Part shown: one piece after another, positions 41,095 to 55,040 of the stretch | Position numbering within the stretch: position 1 is the stretch's first letter | How the letters are laid out: every line of letters begins with the position of its first letter | Assembly (NCBI GenBank): GCA_024036415.1 | Contig: JAMWET010001229.1 | Coordinates: 145,001-209,000, forward strand | Direction: 5' to 3' | DNA from: Prochilodus magdalenae | Taxonomy: Eukaryota; Chordata; Actinopteri; Characiformes; Prochilodontidae | Length of the DNA stretch: 64,000 nt | Translations under genes and position numbers: made by a program | Notes under the pieces: model-generated | Databases searched by the model: none | The model's input: only the letters and a program-made list of their open reading frames with translations | Told to the model about the DNA's origin: nothing

Positions 41095-42400
41095 CACCTC
41101 TCAGCACCTGGATTATGCATGAAATTGTCAAACCATTCCTGAAACAGCCCTTTAAGAAGTCAGTGTTCCTCATGTTTGCACTTCTACTGAATCGCTTGAA
41201 GCTCTGGGGTTTTTTTTAAATTATTATTATGAAATCACACCATTTTAAAATGTCTACATATAGCAGATATTGGGTTGCAAACAGAGTCATTCGGAAAGGT
41301 TGGATGTGAAATGGTCATTGTAGAGAATCTGAATACAGTCGATACAGTGTCGATAGGAAGCAGGGGTCGTAGGTTGCATGTCTACAACACAAATATAGAC
41401 ATTTTATTTACTATCCAAAACCACTGAACCTACACTTGTCTGCGTACTTGAGTTTTCTTCTGGGACTATTCCGCCATACAGCACCCCAGCACGTGCCCCT
41501 CCGCCATGAATGGATAAACACAAATGGATTAAAGGAAAATAACATTAAACTGTGTCAGACATCAGGTAACACACACAGGTGTGTATAAACATATATTGTT
41601 AGTAGTAAGCAGTTTTAGACGCATATATACTGAATTTCTAACTACTAAAACTACTAACTACTAAATGATGGCGTACTAGCTTTGGCTTCTACCCAGTATG
41701 ACAGTACTGTGGTCTTGAACGAAGCATATGTACATATAGCTCTTGAAAAATTTGAGATCACCTCAAAACGATCAGTGTCTCTAGGTGTACAGGTTCTGGG
41801 TTTGTGTTGGACCAGAATTCCTCAGTTTGTTTGATTCTCTACACTACTGGAACCATGTCTCCCAAACTCCAGATCAGATATTGTATTAGATCTGTTTGTT
41901 TAGAAAATCACTAATGACCTCCAGAAGCCTGGTTTTGGAACCATGCTCGCTGTGCATTTCACCCCAGCCACCGCTCGCCAGTCTCTCTGTAGGTCACTTG
42001 AGGTCATCATACGGTGGTTATGTGACATTAGAATAAGGTTGCGCTCATAACAGTCAGCAGAGAGCGGTGCCAGTCTGTAGCTGTGTTGTCCTGTGTCCAC
42101 ACGCTCACTGTATCTGCCAGTAAAGCTAGAACCGAACCTTCTGTTCCACAGTAAGAACCTGCTGTACATGTGGAGGCGCTGATTTAGGAAGAACCTGGAG
42201 TGCTCTCTTATTTATTTGTATGCTGTATATGCAGTGCAGTTCACCGACTGTCCTGCAGATGTCGCTCTCGGCCACCGCGCTGCCTCGGTCAGGTGAAGCC
42301 GTTGAGCTTTGGCTTTCAGGCTCAGAGCCGGAGTCAATGGATACGGAAAGGAAACACAGGAACTTAAATTAGCTCTGCTCTCTAATACCCTTCCCGACAT
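41095..42400. other. Region upstream of myo5b
   Basis: No gene is seen. GC content rises toward 42240-42720 with a cluster of CG dinucleotides, as expected near a promoter. A block around 41741-42180 has no recognised identity. Confidence 0.35.
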
Positions 42401-42479
42401 ACCTGTATCGGTGTCCTTTAACAGTTTGTGACGTCCAGTGACGAGACATACTTGCGATGTCCCATACAGAGTAGAATAG

Positions 42480-42801
42480 CAAGTACAGGTGATGAATGAA
42501 CTTATGTAATGCGCCAGTGGGGAGAGAAAGACACCTGCCGCGAGGAGACAAGGGTCAGTCAGTCAGACAGCGGCTAAGCGGGCTAGCGCGGTCTCACTAT
42601 CTCTCTCTCTCTTTCCGTGTGGGTTCAAAAGTACAAACTCAGGACTTTTCACCGATACCTGGACGCAGGACACACGGAATGGTGACGGGACATGTCTTAC
42701 CTGGATTATAAAACTTGATGGAAATCGTAGTTCCTTCCTTTTCGAGCCTGCGGCGAGGGGTAAACTCAGTGTGCTAATGTTGTTGTAGTTCTCCTGGGAC
42801 C
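42480..42801 (+). promoter_or_regulatory. myo5b: myo5b promoter and 5'UTR region
   Basis: GC-richer than its surroundings with several CG pairs (near 42539, 42577, 42589, 42751). It precedes the ATG at 42802. A possible acceptor TTGTTGTAG ends at 42788, so the start codon may be in a second exon. The transcription start is not defined. Confidence 0.35.
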
Positions 42802-42828
42802 ATGTCAGTGAACGAGCTGTACACTCGG
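42802..42828 (+). CDS. myo5b: Unconventional myosin Vb, first coding exon only
   Basis: ATG plus eight codons (MSVNELYTR) end at a consensus donor GTGAGT (42829), phase 0. Human MYO5B starts MSVGELYSQ and its first coding exon also ends after nine codons. The gene next to human CFAP53 on 18q21 is MYO5B, which supports the call. Myosin Vb is the actin motor that moves RAB11-positive recycling endosomes in epithelia. The rest of the gene lies to the right of the window; the next exon (expected to encode RVWIPDPEEVW) was not found before 64000. MYO5A and MYO5C have different first residues (MAASELYT and MAVAELYT). Confidence 0.82.
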
Positions 42829-43439
42829 GTGAGTTTCTCTGTTTTGTGTGTGTTTGTTGTGTGTTTTCTGTTGAACGTTTTTACTCCAAACCCTCCACCA
42901 ATAGATGAGTATTTTCACAACCATAGAAAAGGAGCCTGGGATATTATCCTTTCTGGTTGTTTTCAAGTTTCACCGGATGCTAAATCTGCTTAAACCCCCA
43001 GCAGCGACGCTAGCTAGCTCATGTTTACACCCACCGAGGCTTATTACTGTGTTTTTACCTCAGATTTTCGAAACTGGTTTCATAAGCGTCTCTTTAAAGT
43101 CACGGTCCTCTTTTGTAGCCTGCTAGCTGAAACTTCCTACTAGCTGCTTCTGTGCGGACAGGTACAGGTAACAGGTGAGGTAAGACAGTTTCGGTCTGCC
43201 GGTAGTTTCGGTGTTTGACTGAGAGCTGCTGGTTTGTGGGGAATGGTCAGCTGCGCTTGTGTCTGAGGTTGGTATATAAAAGCCCCGGTCCATGTGGGGC
43301 TAGAGTGTCTTCACCTGTTCAACAACCTGAGCAGGTGCTGAGCTGGGTGAACTGGAGGCGCTGTGTCCGGGCTCATTCTGCTCATTCGTTTCCAGATGTG
43401 ACGATAGTGCATTATCATGGGAAGTGTTAAAGGGCCTGT

Positions 43440-43605
43440 ATCCCACATTTTCCTGGAATTCCTCATCTGTTTCCTCTCTGATGTCCACCTGTAGTGATTG
43501 TGTTTCCTTTCCTTTATATAAACTGCTTCTCTGTGAAGCTGCATTGAGGCAGCATCGGTTATAAAAGATGCCACACAAATAAGTATTGATTAATTGATTG
43601 ATAAT
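43440..43605 (+). repeat. Retroposon 3' tail, copy 2
   Basis: It shares GTGAAGCTGC.TTGAG.CA, GGTTATAAAAGATGC and ACAAATAA with 40850-41093, and ends in ATTAATTGATTGATAATC. It is more diverged than copy 1. Confidence 0.55.
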
Positions 43606-46229
43606 CATTCATTGACTTCATAAATTCACTTCACATGACCGTTTCCAGTCTACCTCAGTGCACACTGTTGTTGCTGCTGTTCTATTCAGACTGTAAACGA
43701 CATGTGGACCGATTGGTTGACCTGTGTTGTGGCTCATTCAAAAAGCAGTCCAGGCTGAAACACTCCTTTTAAGGGCAGCCTGGACAGGTGGCTGCTCCGC
43801 TGTAGGTGGACTATTATGATGAGCTGGTTGTTGTGACATCACAGAAACAGTGCTTTCAAGCAGAGTAGTTTCCATATATGGGAAAATCCATAGTCGGGAA
43901 TGGCACGTTTTGAAGCTTTAGAGGTGTTTACATACTAAGTCTAACTTTTTAATTTAAACTGAGACAGAGAAGTTAGAGCACCATGATGACCTGTCAGATT
44001 CTGTCTACGGTGCTGATGTGATTCAGTCAACTTCTATAACTTGGGATGGGAAACATGGGCGCTTCACAGCTGAATGAACTTGCTTTGAATTCCCAAACGT
44101 TGAGTGAAGCTTGCCACTTTCAGTTCCATGCCTAATTGTTTCCTTTATCAGTGAGCTGAATAATGGAGGTTATTTAAAAACTAAACTGTGCATTAATTAT
44201 ACAATTCCCTCTTTCATATTCGATGCCTTTCCTCTGGTTTGTCTGACCATTTTACTGCTGTATTTTATTTCTAAGGATTGAGAACAACCCTGACTGCCTC
44301 ATGTTGTTGGGTTACTAATCCTACACATGACTCAATCCTTTCTACGTTCTGTAGGCCGGTTAGCCTGGTTAGCACTGCAGAATAGATCATAGAGTCTCAT
44401 GGTGGAAGTCATGGATGTGCTGGGCTTGTACTTACTGTATACAGACTGTAACGACAGTAAAGTGTAGCTTGGCGTTTAGCGTTTACATTGATTAATGGGG
44501 GATACTATAACAGCAGTTTCTGCCTGTTACGTAATCTGTTGAGTCTCGTGAGTGTCGTAGCGATGAGCTAATCTCATATTGTTTGGATGTTTGTTCTCCA
44601 AAACAGCGTATCGAGTTGCACCAAATTGTTTTACAGTGCATCCTATTGCATTGTAGCGTAGAATTGTATTGTATTGTCGCACTCTATTATTGCTGTATTG
44701 GGAAATATAAAGACAACACAAGTCTGAAAATGTAGTTCTCTGCTGGTAACAGAGTACCATGTGTACAATGAGCACAGAAGAGCAGTTCAACCAGCAGTTC
44801 AACCAGAAGTACCAGATTAGAGGTACTGCTTGGCTTTACCATTTCATTCTATAGTTTTCCAGCTGCCACTTACACTGAAGCAGATATGAGTGAAACCTCA
44901 GTGACCCTGTGTAAGTTGAGTCTTTAAAAGAACATAAGGAGTTCATGAAACTTTCATGAAAGTTACACAAACCTGATCATCTAAAAGTTTGTGGCCACCT
45001 GACGAAGCCCTTTGCCTTCTTCTCTTCTTCTCTGAGGCTGTTTGAAGCGACCTGTTTTGCTTGATGAACGAGAGCTGAGAAATGTTTTACTCATGTATTT
45101 TTCCCAAAGGCGAACCAGCCAGAATGCTGATACTGGTATGAGGATATCCTAAAATGTACACTGTACCATAGGGGCGACTTTACGCACAGGGGCGATATCT
45201 TTATGCAGCACGGGCTGTATGTAACCAGCTCAGTGTTTCTAGAACAGGGTTAGATTAATTAAAATGTGATTCTAATGTCGGGTGTGGGAGTGGTGTGTCT
45301 TGCTGTGGTTTGCGAGAAATGAATCAATAAATGAACAGCCCTGTCTTTGAGACACACACAGTCACGTTTCTTCTCAAAGTGCACCACAGAGTCATCGTAG
45401 TCCTTCTTTCCTGAAATGTCTAGGCCTGTGCGCTGTACTGATATCTGTATCGTATCTAACTCCCAGTCATATAACATTCCTATCTATATTGATGACTGTT
45501 GTTTAGGGGTGTGATGATACTAAAACCAAGACTCCAACGGTTATAAAAATGCACACAGCCGTTACGTTATCAAGAACTCACTTTATGAAAAAATTAAAGG
45601 CAAGTGGCCACTTAAGACATAGACTCTGCATTTCTTTGTTACCCCATAATGTTTACAATTGTTGCACAATGCAGTAGCCAGTGTCAACCCCTATATACAA
45701 ATCGCCACCTTAAATATGGCAGGCTTTCTCTAATACAGTACATAAATGTTTTACCTCCCTTCTACTCTGTCTTCTTCTCAACCAATCCTTAATGCAGACT
45801 AACAAGTTGCTTGATCATCTAATCCGCACTAGAGGTACAGAGGCAAATCCTGCAGTTCCATCTGTTTTGGTTGGGATGACTTCAATCAACTGGCTGTTTT
45901 CATCAGTGTATACACTTACATCCACAGACTCTGAACGATCAGCATAGAAATACATCCAGACATTCTTTGGATGGCCAAGTTTTTGTATTGACCTTGAGAC
46001 CCTTGCTTGTTTCTGTGTTATGAAAATGCCCTTTCCTTTTGTTTGTTGGCCATCAGTATATTAGAGTAGGATTAGACTGAGCCACAGAGTACCCCTGCCC
46101 CCCACTATGGATTCAAGAGACCCCTCTCCCAAATCCTTGTGTATTACGTCTCATTAGCTATAAGAGGATCTCTGTAGGACCATGCTGCTATGAAACAATG
46201 AAATGGCCATATATTAGAAAACCACATGT

Positions 46230-46300
46230 TTATTTATTTATTTATTTATTATTATTGTTGTTGTTATTATTATTATTATTATTATTATAAATATTACAAC

Positions 46301-46334
<34 letters not shown>

Positions 46335-46336
46335 AA

Positions 46337-46373
<37 letters not shown>

Positions 46374-46376
46374 TAT
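46230..46376. repeat. (TTA)n microsatellite
   Basis: Nearly uninterrupted ATT/TTA units, with (TTTA)n at the start and ATAAATATTA interruptions. The Tyr- and Asn-rich frames across it are not genes. Confidence 0.95.
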
Positions 46377-47659
46377 TAAACAGTTTAAAGTGGGATGTAA
46401 ACACTGTTGGAAAAACCAGTTACCTCCCAGTCCATACATGAAAGTTCACATACAGGTTTCAGCCCATTCTGCTGTTTTTGAAAGTGGTACAACACAGGAC
46501 AGCCAATCAGAACGAATGTAATTTACATACATCTTAATGGCGAATAGCAAAACCAGCCTGTTTTAATTCTAAGGCATAGGGCACGGTTGGAAAATGATTC
46601 ATAGAAACTAATTAGGTGTGTGTTTTTTCTTTTTTCTTTTTTTTTGGTGGAAAAAATAAAATGCATATAATAAAATAAGAAACATGTAGTATATGACCCT
46701 GAAAATAAAGCCAAGATATTATAGAGATTCGTTTTTATGATGTAGAGCAGATGTGTCAAAAATGAACAACGAAAGGACATAAATCCCACTGCAAATCCAA
46801 GACACAAAAGAGCAGATAAACAAGTTGTGTAGGTCCAGGGGGAGAGGTGTTTAGAGCCAGGTGTGAGCGTGTCCCTCCCCCCACTGCGGCTGGAGGTACC
46901 CAGCTCAGGTGAGCAAGCACCATTAAGGCCCCTCTCACAGCTACCGGCAAAAATGCAACAGTTTCAGCTTTTAATCTGCACTAGCGATGATGTCATATCA
47001 CTCTTGCCCGATTCCAGTTACTATGTCAAAGTTCACATTGTGTGAGCTAAATGAACTATAGGAGCCAACTTCTGTACAATTTCACACAGTAACAGGCTAA
47101 ACTGTAAGATGAATGTTTAAGATGAAGAAAATAATAAATAAACATCAATCAAATAAAGTGTTACATAATACATAGCCTAGCTGTTTGTTTATCACAGTGA
47201 GTCATGCATAATAATGTTAAGACATTTTGATAAAGGTGTTGGAGTAGCATTCAGCAGTAGTCCCTGCTCGCATGTAACACTGCAACAGAGATCTGCCAAA
47301 ATCATCATAACAAACTGACCAGCTGTTGATTGTGTGAGAGTCTCACTTCCTGTTAGTTAGTACTTAATTTTATACTATGTATTTTAATCAGTTAATCAAT
47401 TAGAGTGAGATGATCATTCCTTACATGATATCCTTGGAGAGTCGACTCCACTGTGATTGGAAACTGTGTACTGATGTGGCACTGTGGCCAGTGGGAGCAA
47501 GCTTAATGTAACTGATGCTGAGCCAGTATGAGCAATGGAAACAGCCAGCGACGTGTGGGATTTGTGATTTTTCCGGCTTTATGTTTGATAGCACACCTCA
47601 TGTGCGTATATGTGCAAGGTAGCATATCATCACTGTCCAAAGGAAAACTAGTATCTCCA

Positions 47660-47885
47660 AAATGGCAACTTTACAGGAGAGGCCAAAAACCTCGTTTAAC
47701 TTTAATGTAAGTCAATGGAAACAGACATCTTTCCAAACAGTTTTGGGCCATTTCTGTTGGTGCATTTATCATGAGATTCTCACGCAGTGTAACAGCAGCT
47801 GATGTGTTCAAATGATGCGTAAAAGTAAAAAAAAAATTAAAATGTTTTTCATTGGGCAGCAGCGATATGTTCATATGAGCACTTG
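47660..47885. repeat. Dispersed repeat family R2 (copy 2)
   Basis: Same order of blocks as at 15290-15510: TAATGTAAGTCAATGGAA, then TTTTGGGCCATTTCTGTTGG, then a T-rich segment and GATATGTTCATATGAGC. Confidence 0.5.
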
Positions 47886-49439
47886 CATAATTTTAAGATG
47901 AATGTAAATTAGTCAGTAGTTCAAAAACGCTTGTTATAGTGATGAATGTCATGTATTGTAAGAATGTCTTGACGTTAGGGTTGAATGAGCAGGCTTGACG
48001 TGGCAGTCTGGCGCACTACATTAAGCTTTTAAGTAAAAAAATGGATGTGCTGTTTTTGTTTGGTTAAAAATGGCTAGAACTTTTTTTTAAAGTGTGTAAA
48101 TTACAGTTGCTATGTTGATCAGAAAAATCAAAATTAAACATTTTCATAAATAATTCAGCCCTAATTGAAGTATTACGTTATCATCTGGTTGTGGCTGTTG
48201 GTTATATTAGTAATTGTGTAACCTAGCAATTATTTACAGCTGCACTGAACAATCAGAAAATAAAAAGCATAAAATATTTTTTTTTTTAACTGAACAATAG
48301 CTAATCAAGCATATATTTCATAAATACATTAAAATTTAAAAAATGGTGGCAATAGTTTGTTTAATGAGCATGTCCATCAGGCTGATAGAGAAGCCAGTAG
48401 GGGAATTTAAAATCCGCATTATCATCATTCAAAGGTCACTCCTGTTTGAAGCACATTCAGCAAGCAGTCTTTTCTCCTGGACAGGCAGAAGCAGCCGTAT
48501 CAGCTCAGTCAGGCTGTTATATCGAGTTTCAACACAGTTCGGTCATTCTTGGATAGTGGAAAGGCCGAAGATCACAGGTGCAGCACTTCCTGTAAGACAC
48601 ACCCAGTCTCGCTGAACCTGAGCTTATTGTCACTGTGCTGACACACAGTGCTGGGTGTGGCTAGAAGAGCACTGGCATGGAAACGTTTAGTCTCTGGCCT
48701 TTCACGCTCAGTATTACCTGTATGTAAATAAGAGGAGTCTAGGGAAGCTGGTAAATGTGAGAAGAACTTTTGAACAATGCAGACTTCCCTCGTCCATATG
48801 TGCAAGCGCCACATTTGTCATATAGTCCTAATTTACGCCATTAGTATGGGAAACATCCTATACTCACTTCACTCACTGCCTTACACGAGTGATTTCATTC
48901 TTTATTGCCTTCACAGATTAGTTTCTGTGGTTCGTTTATGGCTGGGTTGATTAAAAGGGATGGGTCTTGTAGGTTGTTTTGTATTGTTCACTGGTATGTG
49001 CTCAATAGCAAGTGGTTTCTGTAAGGACCTGTTAGGTTGTTGCTGATATTTTATTCTCTCACCACTGACCAGCAGTCTGGTTCCTGACTGGTAGGAAATT
49101 TACTGAAAAGCTACTATAAAAAAACCAGTAGTGCGAGTTTCGTGTCTGTCTGTGTGTAACCAACTGTTCCCCTTCAACAACAGTAACCTTTTCTATTCTT
49201 TCTCTATGGCCTTCATTCTTATGTTGTCCAAGCTGAGTAGATGCAAGTCTCTGACTCACTGATGACAGAAATCTCCATTCAGCACTCTTCAGAACAAAAG
49301 TGAGCTATAATAACAATAGAATAACAATAGAACTACCGCTTGTGTGGTCGAAGGAAAACCCTGAGTTGGTATCGGACCTGTTATGTGGAGGTCCTTCATG
49401 GGCAACATCTCAAATTCAGCATTTCCCCTATGATAATAT

Positions 49440-50350
49440 AGGCTGGGCAGATGAACTTCAGCTTTTCCCTGGAGCATGTTTGGTTGTGTCCTGCAGCATC
49501 ATCTACAAAGCGAATACAAAGCATGATCAGGATCTTATTGTTGAAAGGGAGCGTTCAGGACAGGGGTTCAAAAGATTTCCAAAGAATTAGAAATACCAGG
49601 GAATATGGTGAAGATGATCATCAACAGGAGGAGGAGAAAATTGGCTCAAATGGGACATTATCAAAAACAGGACATCCCTTAAATTTAGTAGGCAGACAGG
49701 AAGATCAGAGACGTTGCCATGAGGCCTATAGCAACTTTAAATATGCTGCAGGAATGTCTTGCAAGTACTGGTTTCTCCGTACATTTAAAAACCATATTGT
49801 TCATCTTGACCCATCCAGACTAACCAGTAAAGGGTGTAAGCGGAAGGTTTGAAAAAGAAATATTCAAACTGGATAAAATTTGCACAAGTTTTTATATGGT
49901 CTAGGTTAGACTAGGGAATGTGAAGCCTGGTGATGGCAGCATCAGGCTTTGGGGCTGCTTTTCCCTAGCCAGAACTGGGACTTTAGTCGACAGGGAGAGA
50001 TCATAGATGGCTCCTGTTGATTTTGACAATAAATCTTCAGACATAAGCTCAAAAGCTCAGGATGAGGATGAGTATCAAAATCAACCAAATGACTTTGATG
50101 TTTTGGAATTGCACAGTAAAAGCCCAGGTCTGAATATGATAAAAAATGAGTGTCCTGACCTGAAGAGGGCTGTAGAGAGAAGATGAGCATGCCTTTTGAC
50201 GTATCTAGAATATTTTTTGCCAGAAAAAGTGGGGAAATGCTATGTCAGGACGTACCTCTCTGTGTCAGCCTGGAAGCAAAAAAGACTAATAATACTCTGA
50301 GTGCTGCATTTAAATCCAAAACTTCTTCAATAAAGCATCGTTTTAAACAC
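49440..50350 (+). pseudogene. Tc1-like transposase relic
   Basis: Plus-strand fragments follow the order of a Tc1-type transposase: VKMIINRRRRKLAQMG near 49608 (HTH linker), GSIRLWGCFS near 49940 (normally GSIMLWGCFS), and KSPGLNMIKNECPDLKRAV near 50120 (normally [13 protein letters not shown]). Stops and frameshifts are frequent. The 3' boundary is near the run CAATAAAGCATCGTT at 50328. Confidence 0.65.
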
Positions 50351-53300
50351 ATGCCCAACTAAGGAGCCAGGTTAAGTTAAAGCTGGTTTGTGGGGAAGCT
50401 AGCTTTTTGTTACAGTAGGTTTTATTAAAACCATTTGTTTATGTGGATTTTAGGTGGGGTGGTCTTAAATGAGTAAATAAATGTAAATTAAATGAAAAGT
50501 AAACAAAAGAAGTTCAACTAAAGTGTGGTGTTATCAAGAGCTCCCCTGCCGAATGTCTGCAGACATTAACAGTCAACTTACTAGGCTATAGCATTCTTCA
50601 CAAGACCTTAAAAATTAAATGTGGATCTCTTTTGGACGTCCAAACAGTATTGAGTGCTCATAAAAACAAGGTTATAGATTTTACAGATGTATTTTCGAGG
50701 GACTGTTAATGGTAGTCTTATACATTTCTACAGAAATATGCTAAATGATTATTCGTTTTAATAGTAACTGTTAAGTGAATTAAAAAAAAATTCTGTTTAG
50801 TGGTATAAGTGCAGTCACCTCACATTTGATGACCAACAGAGCAGCGCTGGTAGCTGTAAAGGGTCTTTTAAGTGACCAGTTAGGGAAACAAAAATGGTTC
50901 TTCTGCGGCAATGCTCCAAAGAACCCTTTTGGCAACTATGTGTGTAGTAGTGCACCATTGTTCACCAACTCCTCCATTTAGATCAATTTAAAGTATCTTA
51001 CCCACTTTAATATTAACAACAACAACAATGAGGATAGAAAACTTGATTTCTAATGCATAGTGGAGAAGAGGGCCATAATTCCAGCAGGGTGATTGGCATG
51101 TTTATAATATCTTGTTTGCCGGAACCATCAAAGAGGTAGCTTTGAGTGAGCTGACTAATTCTGTAAAAATATGACTGACATTCGGAGGTTATATTGTGGT
51201 AAAGCTTGAATGTTTACTACTGTGACCAAAAATTCCATGGCATTCTGCCAATCTGCATTCTCACGTTTGTTTGGCTGCCGTCATATCATGCCACCAACGG
51301 ATCTTGGGTGACACCCTCTGTAGTATAACATATACAGCATAAGCTGGTGTTAAATACCATTCCCTAATATGCTTCACTGAACACTTTTTGACTTGTTTTA
51401 ATACAGCATCTATTATGGTTGTTTTTGTATGCATGAGAGGCAGCTATGGGGAAGTGGACCATCACTCGGTTTTTAAGCAGTCCTCTTGGAGCATGCCACT
51501 GAATCTGAAGCACGAAGAACATATGGCTTGGTTCTTGAACCTGTCCATCAAAGAATTGGAGACTGTCATAACTGGTTTTCATGCATTAACATAATTAGTT
51601 TGTTTGGGCAGTTATAGTGTTTTTTCCCACAAAGTTTATTTCTTGAAAAAATGTTTTAGGATCTGCACTGATTTTTTGGGAGGACCTGACGTCAACAGGA
51701 CACCTCTTTAAACTGAAAGTTCTTCAATAAATGTGATATATACATGAAACTGAGGAATTTAAAGATATGCTTGGTCTTTCATCAGAGTTACTGATATAAT
51801 AATCTGTGATTAATACAGGACCTGCTCAGTCTTCAGTATGCTGCCCACTGAGCTGGAGCTATCAGTTACAGACGCTTAATTAGACTGGAGATTTGATCAG
51901 TCTCATTAACATAAGCCTAATTGATTCATTGTAAATCACTGGAAACATGAAAAGTGAAGACTCAAAGACGTCTGTAGTACTTCCAGAAAAGGCTGGCCGG
52001 ACACAGATTTTGGCTTTATAATTAACTTCATAATTATCAGTATAATTAACACTTAAACGAGTTAAAAAAGATGAAGTGTGTATTTCTGCTGTCACTGGTA
52101 TTGCTCGTCTTTAGGTTTGGATTTAGCTGTTCGGTGCTGATAAATGATTATCTAGCATTTACCAGCTATTGGAGCGCTACATTTGGCCTAACCCATTCTT
52201 TACACTCTGCTTCTGCTGCTTCTGTTTATACTAAATACGTCTGTCCTGCCCATCCACAGAACTTTACTTCTGTCAGCTTTTTTAGCCAGAGACCAACAGC
52301 AGTCCTGTGTTTTTAGATTTTGTAGATTTTCCCACAAGTGTCCCAATAACACAACACAAGTCAGACCACCTTTAATGGGAAAAAAAAACATTCTGCAAAT
52401 CTGCAAAGGGATTTTTGCTTCTATTACCCAAAACAAATGTATGGAGTATGTGATAAGAACAGGGATCGCCATGTTTTATAATTTATAATTTTCCTGTGTT
52501 TGTTATTAACAAGTACAAGTTCTGTAATATTAAAACAATACACATGGTCATGCTGACAACAACTTGCTACTAGTGTTCATTGCACCATAAACGTGCCATT
52601 GAATGATGTACGGACGGCCTTGGATGATGTCAGTGCTTTGACAAGTGGGGGAAAAACCACAGAAGGCATAACTGTTAGTCAAATAATCAGCTGATGTTTG
52701 ATTAATGAATTTATACCAACCTCACCGCTTGCCTGGGGACATCATGTTTACATTTATTCTTGTGTTCAGCCCAATGCAGTGCAGTTTTGCCCATTTGTAC
52801 AGTCGTTTTAAGGCACGTTTGAGTAATACTTTTTAAATTCGGCCTAATCCAAGACCAGTTCAATCTTTCTCATATAGAGAAATCCTGTCTATACTAGGAG
52901 TTCCTAAAATGAGTAATAGAGATGGTAGAATCAGTGTGTTTGGGGCCACGATCAGCCGATAACTGATAACGTATCCTGCCTCAGTGAGGAGTACAAGTAC
53001 TGCAGAAGAAAATGAACACTCCAAGAAATTGCACAGGGGCTTTACGTGCTGTGTCAGGCACATAGCTGATGGTGAATGAAGAGTTTGTGCCTATGATTGG
53101 TCAGTGCAAATAAGGTGTGCTATGAACCAAAGATGGAAGACTTTGAGGAGTTTAGTTTTGTGGAAATATGCTGGGCGCTTAACAGAGACAACAACATTTC
53201 ACACTTTTGATAAATGAACAATGAAAACTTCCTGAAGGTAAGACGATAATTTTACTAACTGGTGTTAAACAACAACAGAGGACAAGGCTGAAGTTGGTGT

Positions 53301-53859
53301 TCCTATTTGCCAGCTATTTTTCTGTTCCACCTTAAATGGTGCAGCAGTTCATTCTGCTTGGCTTGGTTAGTTTTCAGTCGTGGATGTTTTGATGCCATTG
53401 TTGAGCTAATTGGTCTTGAGTGAGCCGTTTGTCCGTTTACTGTATGGGTAAATGTAGGACGTGACCTCAGTTCATGCACCCCCTTCTGGATTATGCTTTT
53501 GTTCTTTAAGGAATGCTCACTGTTGCAGTATTACTCAATGTAAAAGAAAAAACAAAGAAAAAATAACATGCTCAAAACTTCTATGCATGTTTTATGTTTA
53601 TGATAATGACTTTCCCTGGTCTTTCTCCTGCCCTACTTACTATCCCAGGGTGTTGCATAGTAAATGTGAATGCTGTAAGACAGGGGAAGTAAGGAAAACA
53701 AATTTTACATTCACTGAACCTGAAAATCAGTCAGTGCATTCATTTCACTCTAAGTATTTCATCATCCAGAAGTTATGACAGATGTGGCCAGATTAAAATG
53801 ACCATAATGTCAACCAGGACCCCGTCCTGAAGTTCACTATGACTGTGTTCATGGCTGTA

Positions 53860-55040
53860 GTTCCTCATTGCTCAAATGATTTTTGCTCAGAACCGATCTG
53901 ATGGTTCACATCTGCGTATGTATGTGACACAGATCTGTCTATTGTGAATGAACCAGCATCCTGAAATGACCCGCATGTGCACATCTAAGGGCGTTTCCAC
54001 ACTAAAGCTTTTTTTTCCGAACCCAGTTCCGCTTGCTTTGGCAGTTTGGTACGTCTGGTCAAGTGTGAAAGCTGTTTTTGAGACCTTCTGAAATCTGTGG
54101 TCTGGGGATCGCTTCTACTGAACTACTGATGTGATCTGCTGCAGGTGTGGAAGCTATCTGCTCCTGGTGCTGTGTGTGGAGTTGTGTGATTGGCTCAGTA
54201 TGTAACGTGATTGTCTCAACTTGTTGCGTTACTTCCCTTTTTCGAGTCAGCAATATGACAGTCCAGTGTTATCACTATTGTGCATCCCTGTATGCCTAAT
54301 AAAACACTGGAGCAAAGTTACTGCAGGGAGCTCACCTTTGTGTACTGAGAGCACGGTGAAAACTGCACATCTCATGCGCTGGACTGTGTGGCCAAAAATC
54401 TCCTCATGCCAGAAAGACTCCCAGTAGGATGCCAGTAGGTGCTCCTGCGCTGTTCCTCACTACAGGAGTGTTTGTATCCAAGCAAAATAAAAATTTTAAA
54501 AAATCAGCAAACAGATATTTTGTAAACCTACTGCAGAAAAAATGACGTATGGAAGTGTGCAATCGATCCACGGTTTAAATGGAGTTCTTGTGTGTGAAAG
54601 CAAGCCAGCGATACTGAGCCTCTCCACCAAATAAGCCAAGAAGTGGTCCTGGATTCAGACCCAAGTATTCGGGACCAAGGTGAAAATAGCCTAATAGGAA
54701 ATGGCTCTAAAGTGAACCACATGAGCCGCGGAAAAACCAGCCGAATGAGACATTACTGCCGGGATAATTAGCAGTGATCAACTATCAGCTGTTCTTTATT
54801 ACAGCAGGATGGAGATGAATAAAAAAAAACGTTTACTGGCTCTAACTTCACATTTGGCTCTGGTGTTGCTTTAACACTGAATAATGGCGCATGAAAAAAA
54901 TATGAACTATAATTTAAATATTCCCAATAATGTCATATGCCAAACTAATTGTATACATACCCAAACAAGGACCACGTGTGACTTAAACCTGATCGGATGT
55001 GACATCTCTACAGATCTGTGTCATTTCAGCCTATAAGAAT
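53860..55040. repeat. Probable non-autonomous DNA transposon remnant
   Basis: GTGTGAAAGC occurs at 54065 and 54593, and GGGCGTTTCCACACTAAAGC starts at 53990. Flanking segments near 53885-53945 and 54980-55030 share ACAGATCTGT and CATCTGC/GATGTGAC pieces. This composition is common in fish hAT or P-like MITEs. Ends were not resolved. Confidence 0.25.

Noticed and set aside
42905..43126. Second myo5b coding exon just after exon 1
   Set aside because: The open frame follows the consensus donor, lacks the motor N-terminal residues expected (RVWIPDP) and has no suitable acceptor.
46226..46441. Poly-Tyr and poly-Asn open frames
   Set aside because: Translation of the (TTA)n microsatellite.
49451..49852. 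133-codon plus-strand open frame as a host gene
   Set aside because: Overlaps the Tc1 relic; transposase motifs occur in neighbouring frames.
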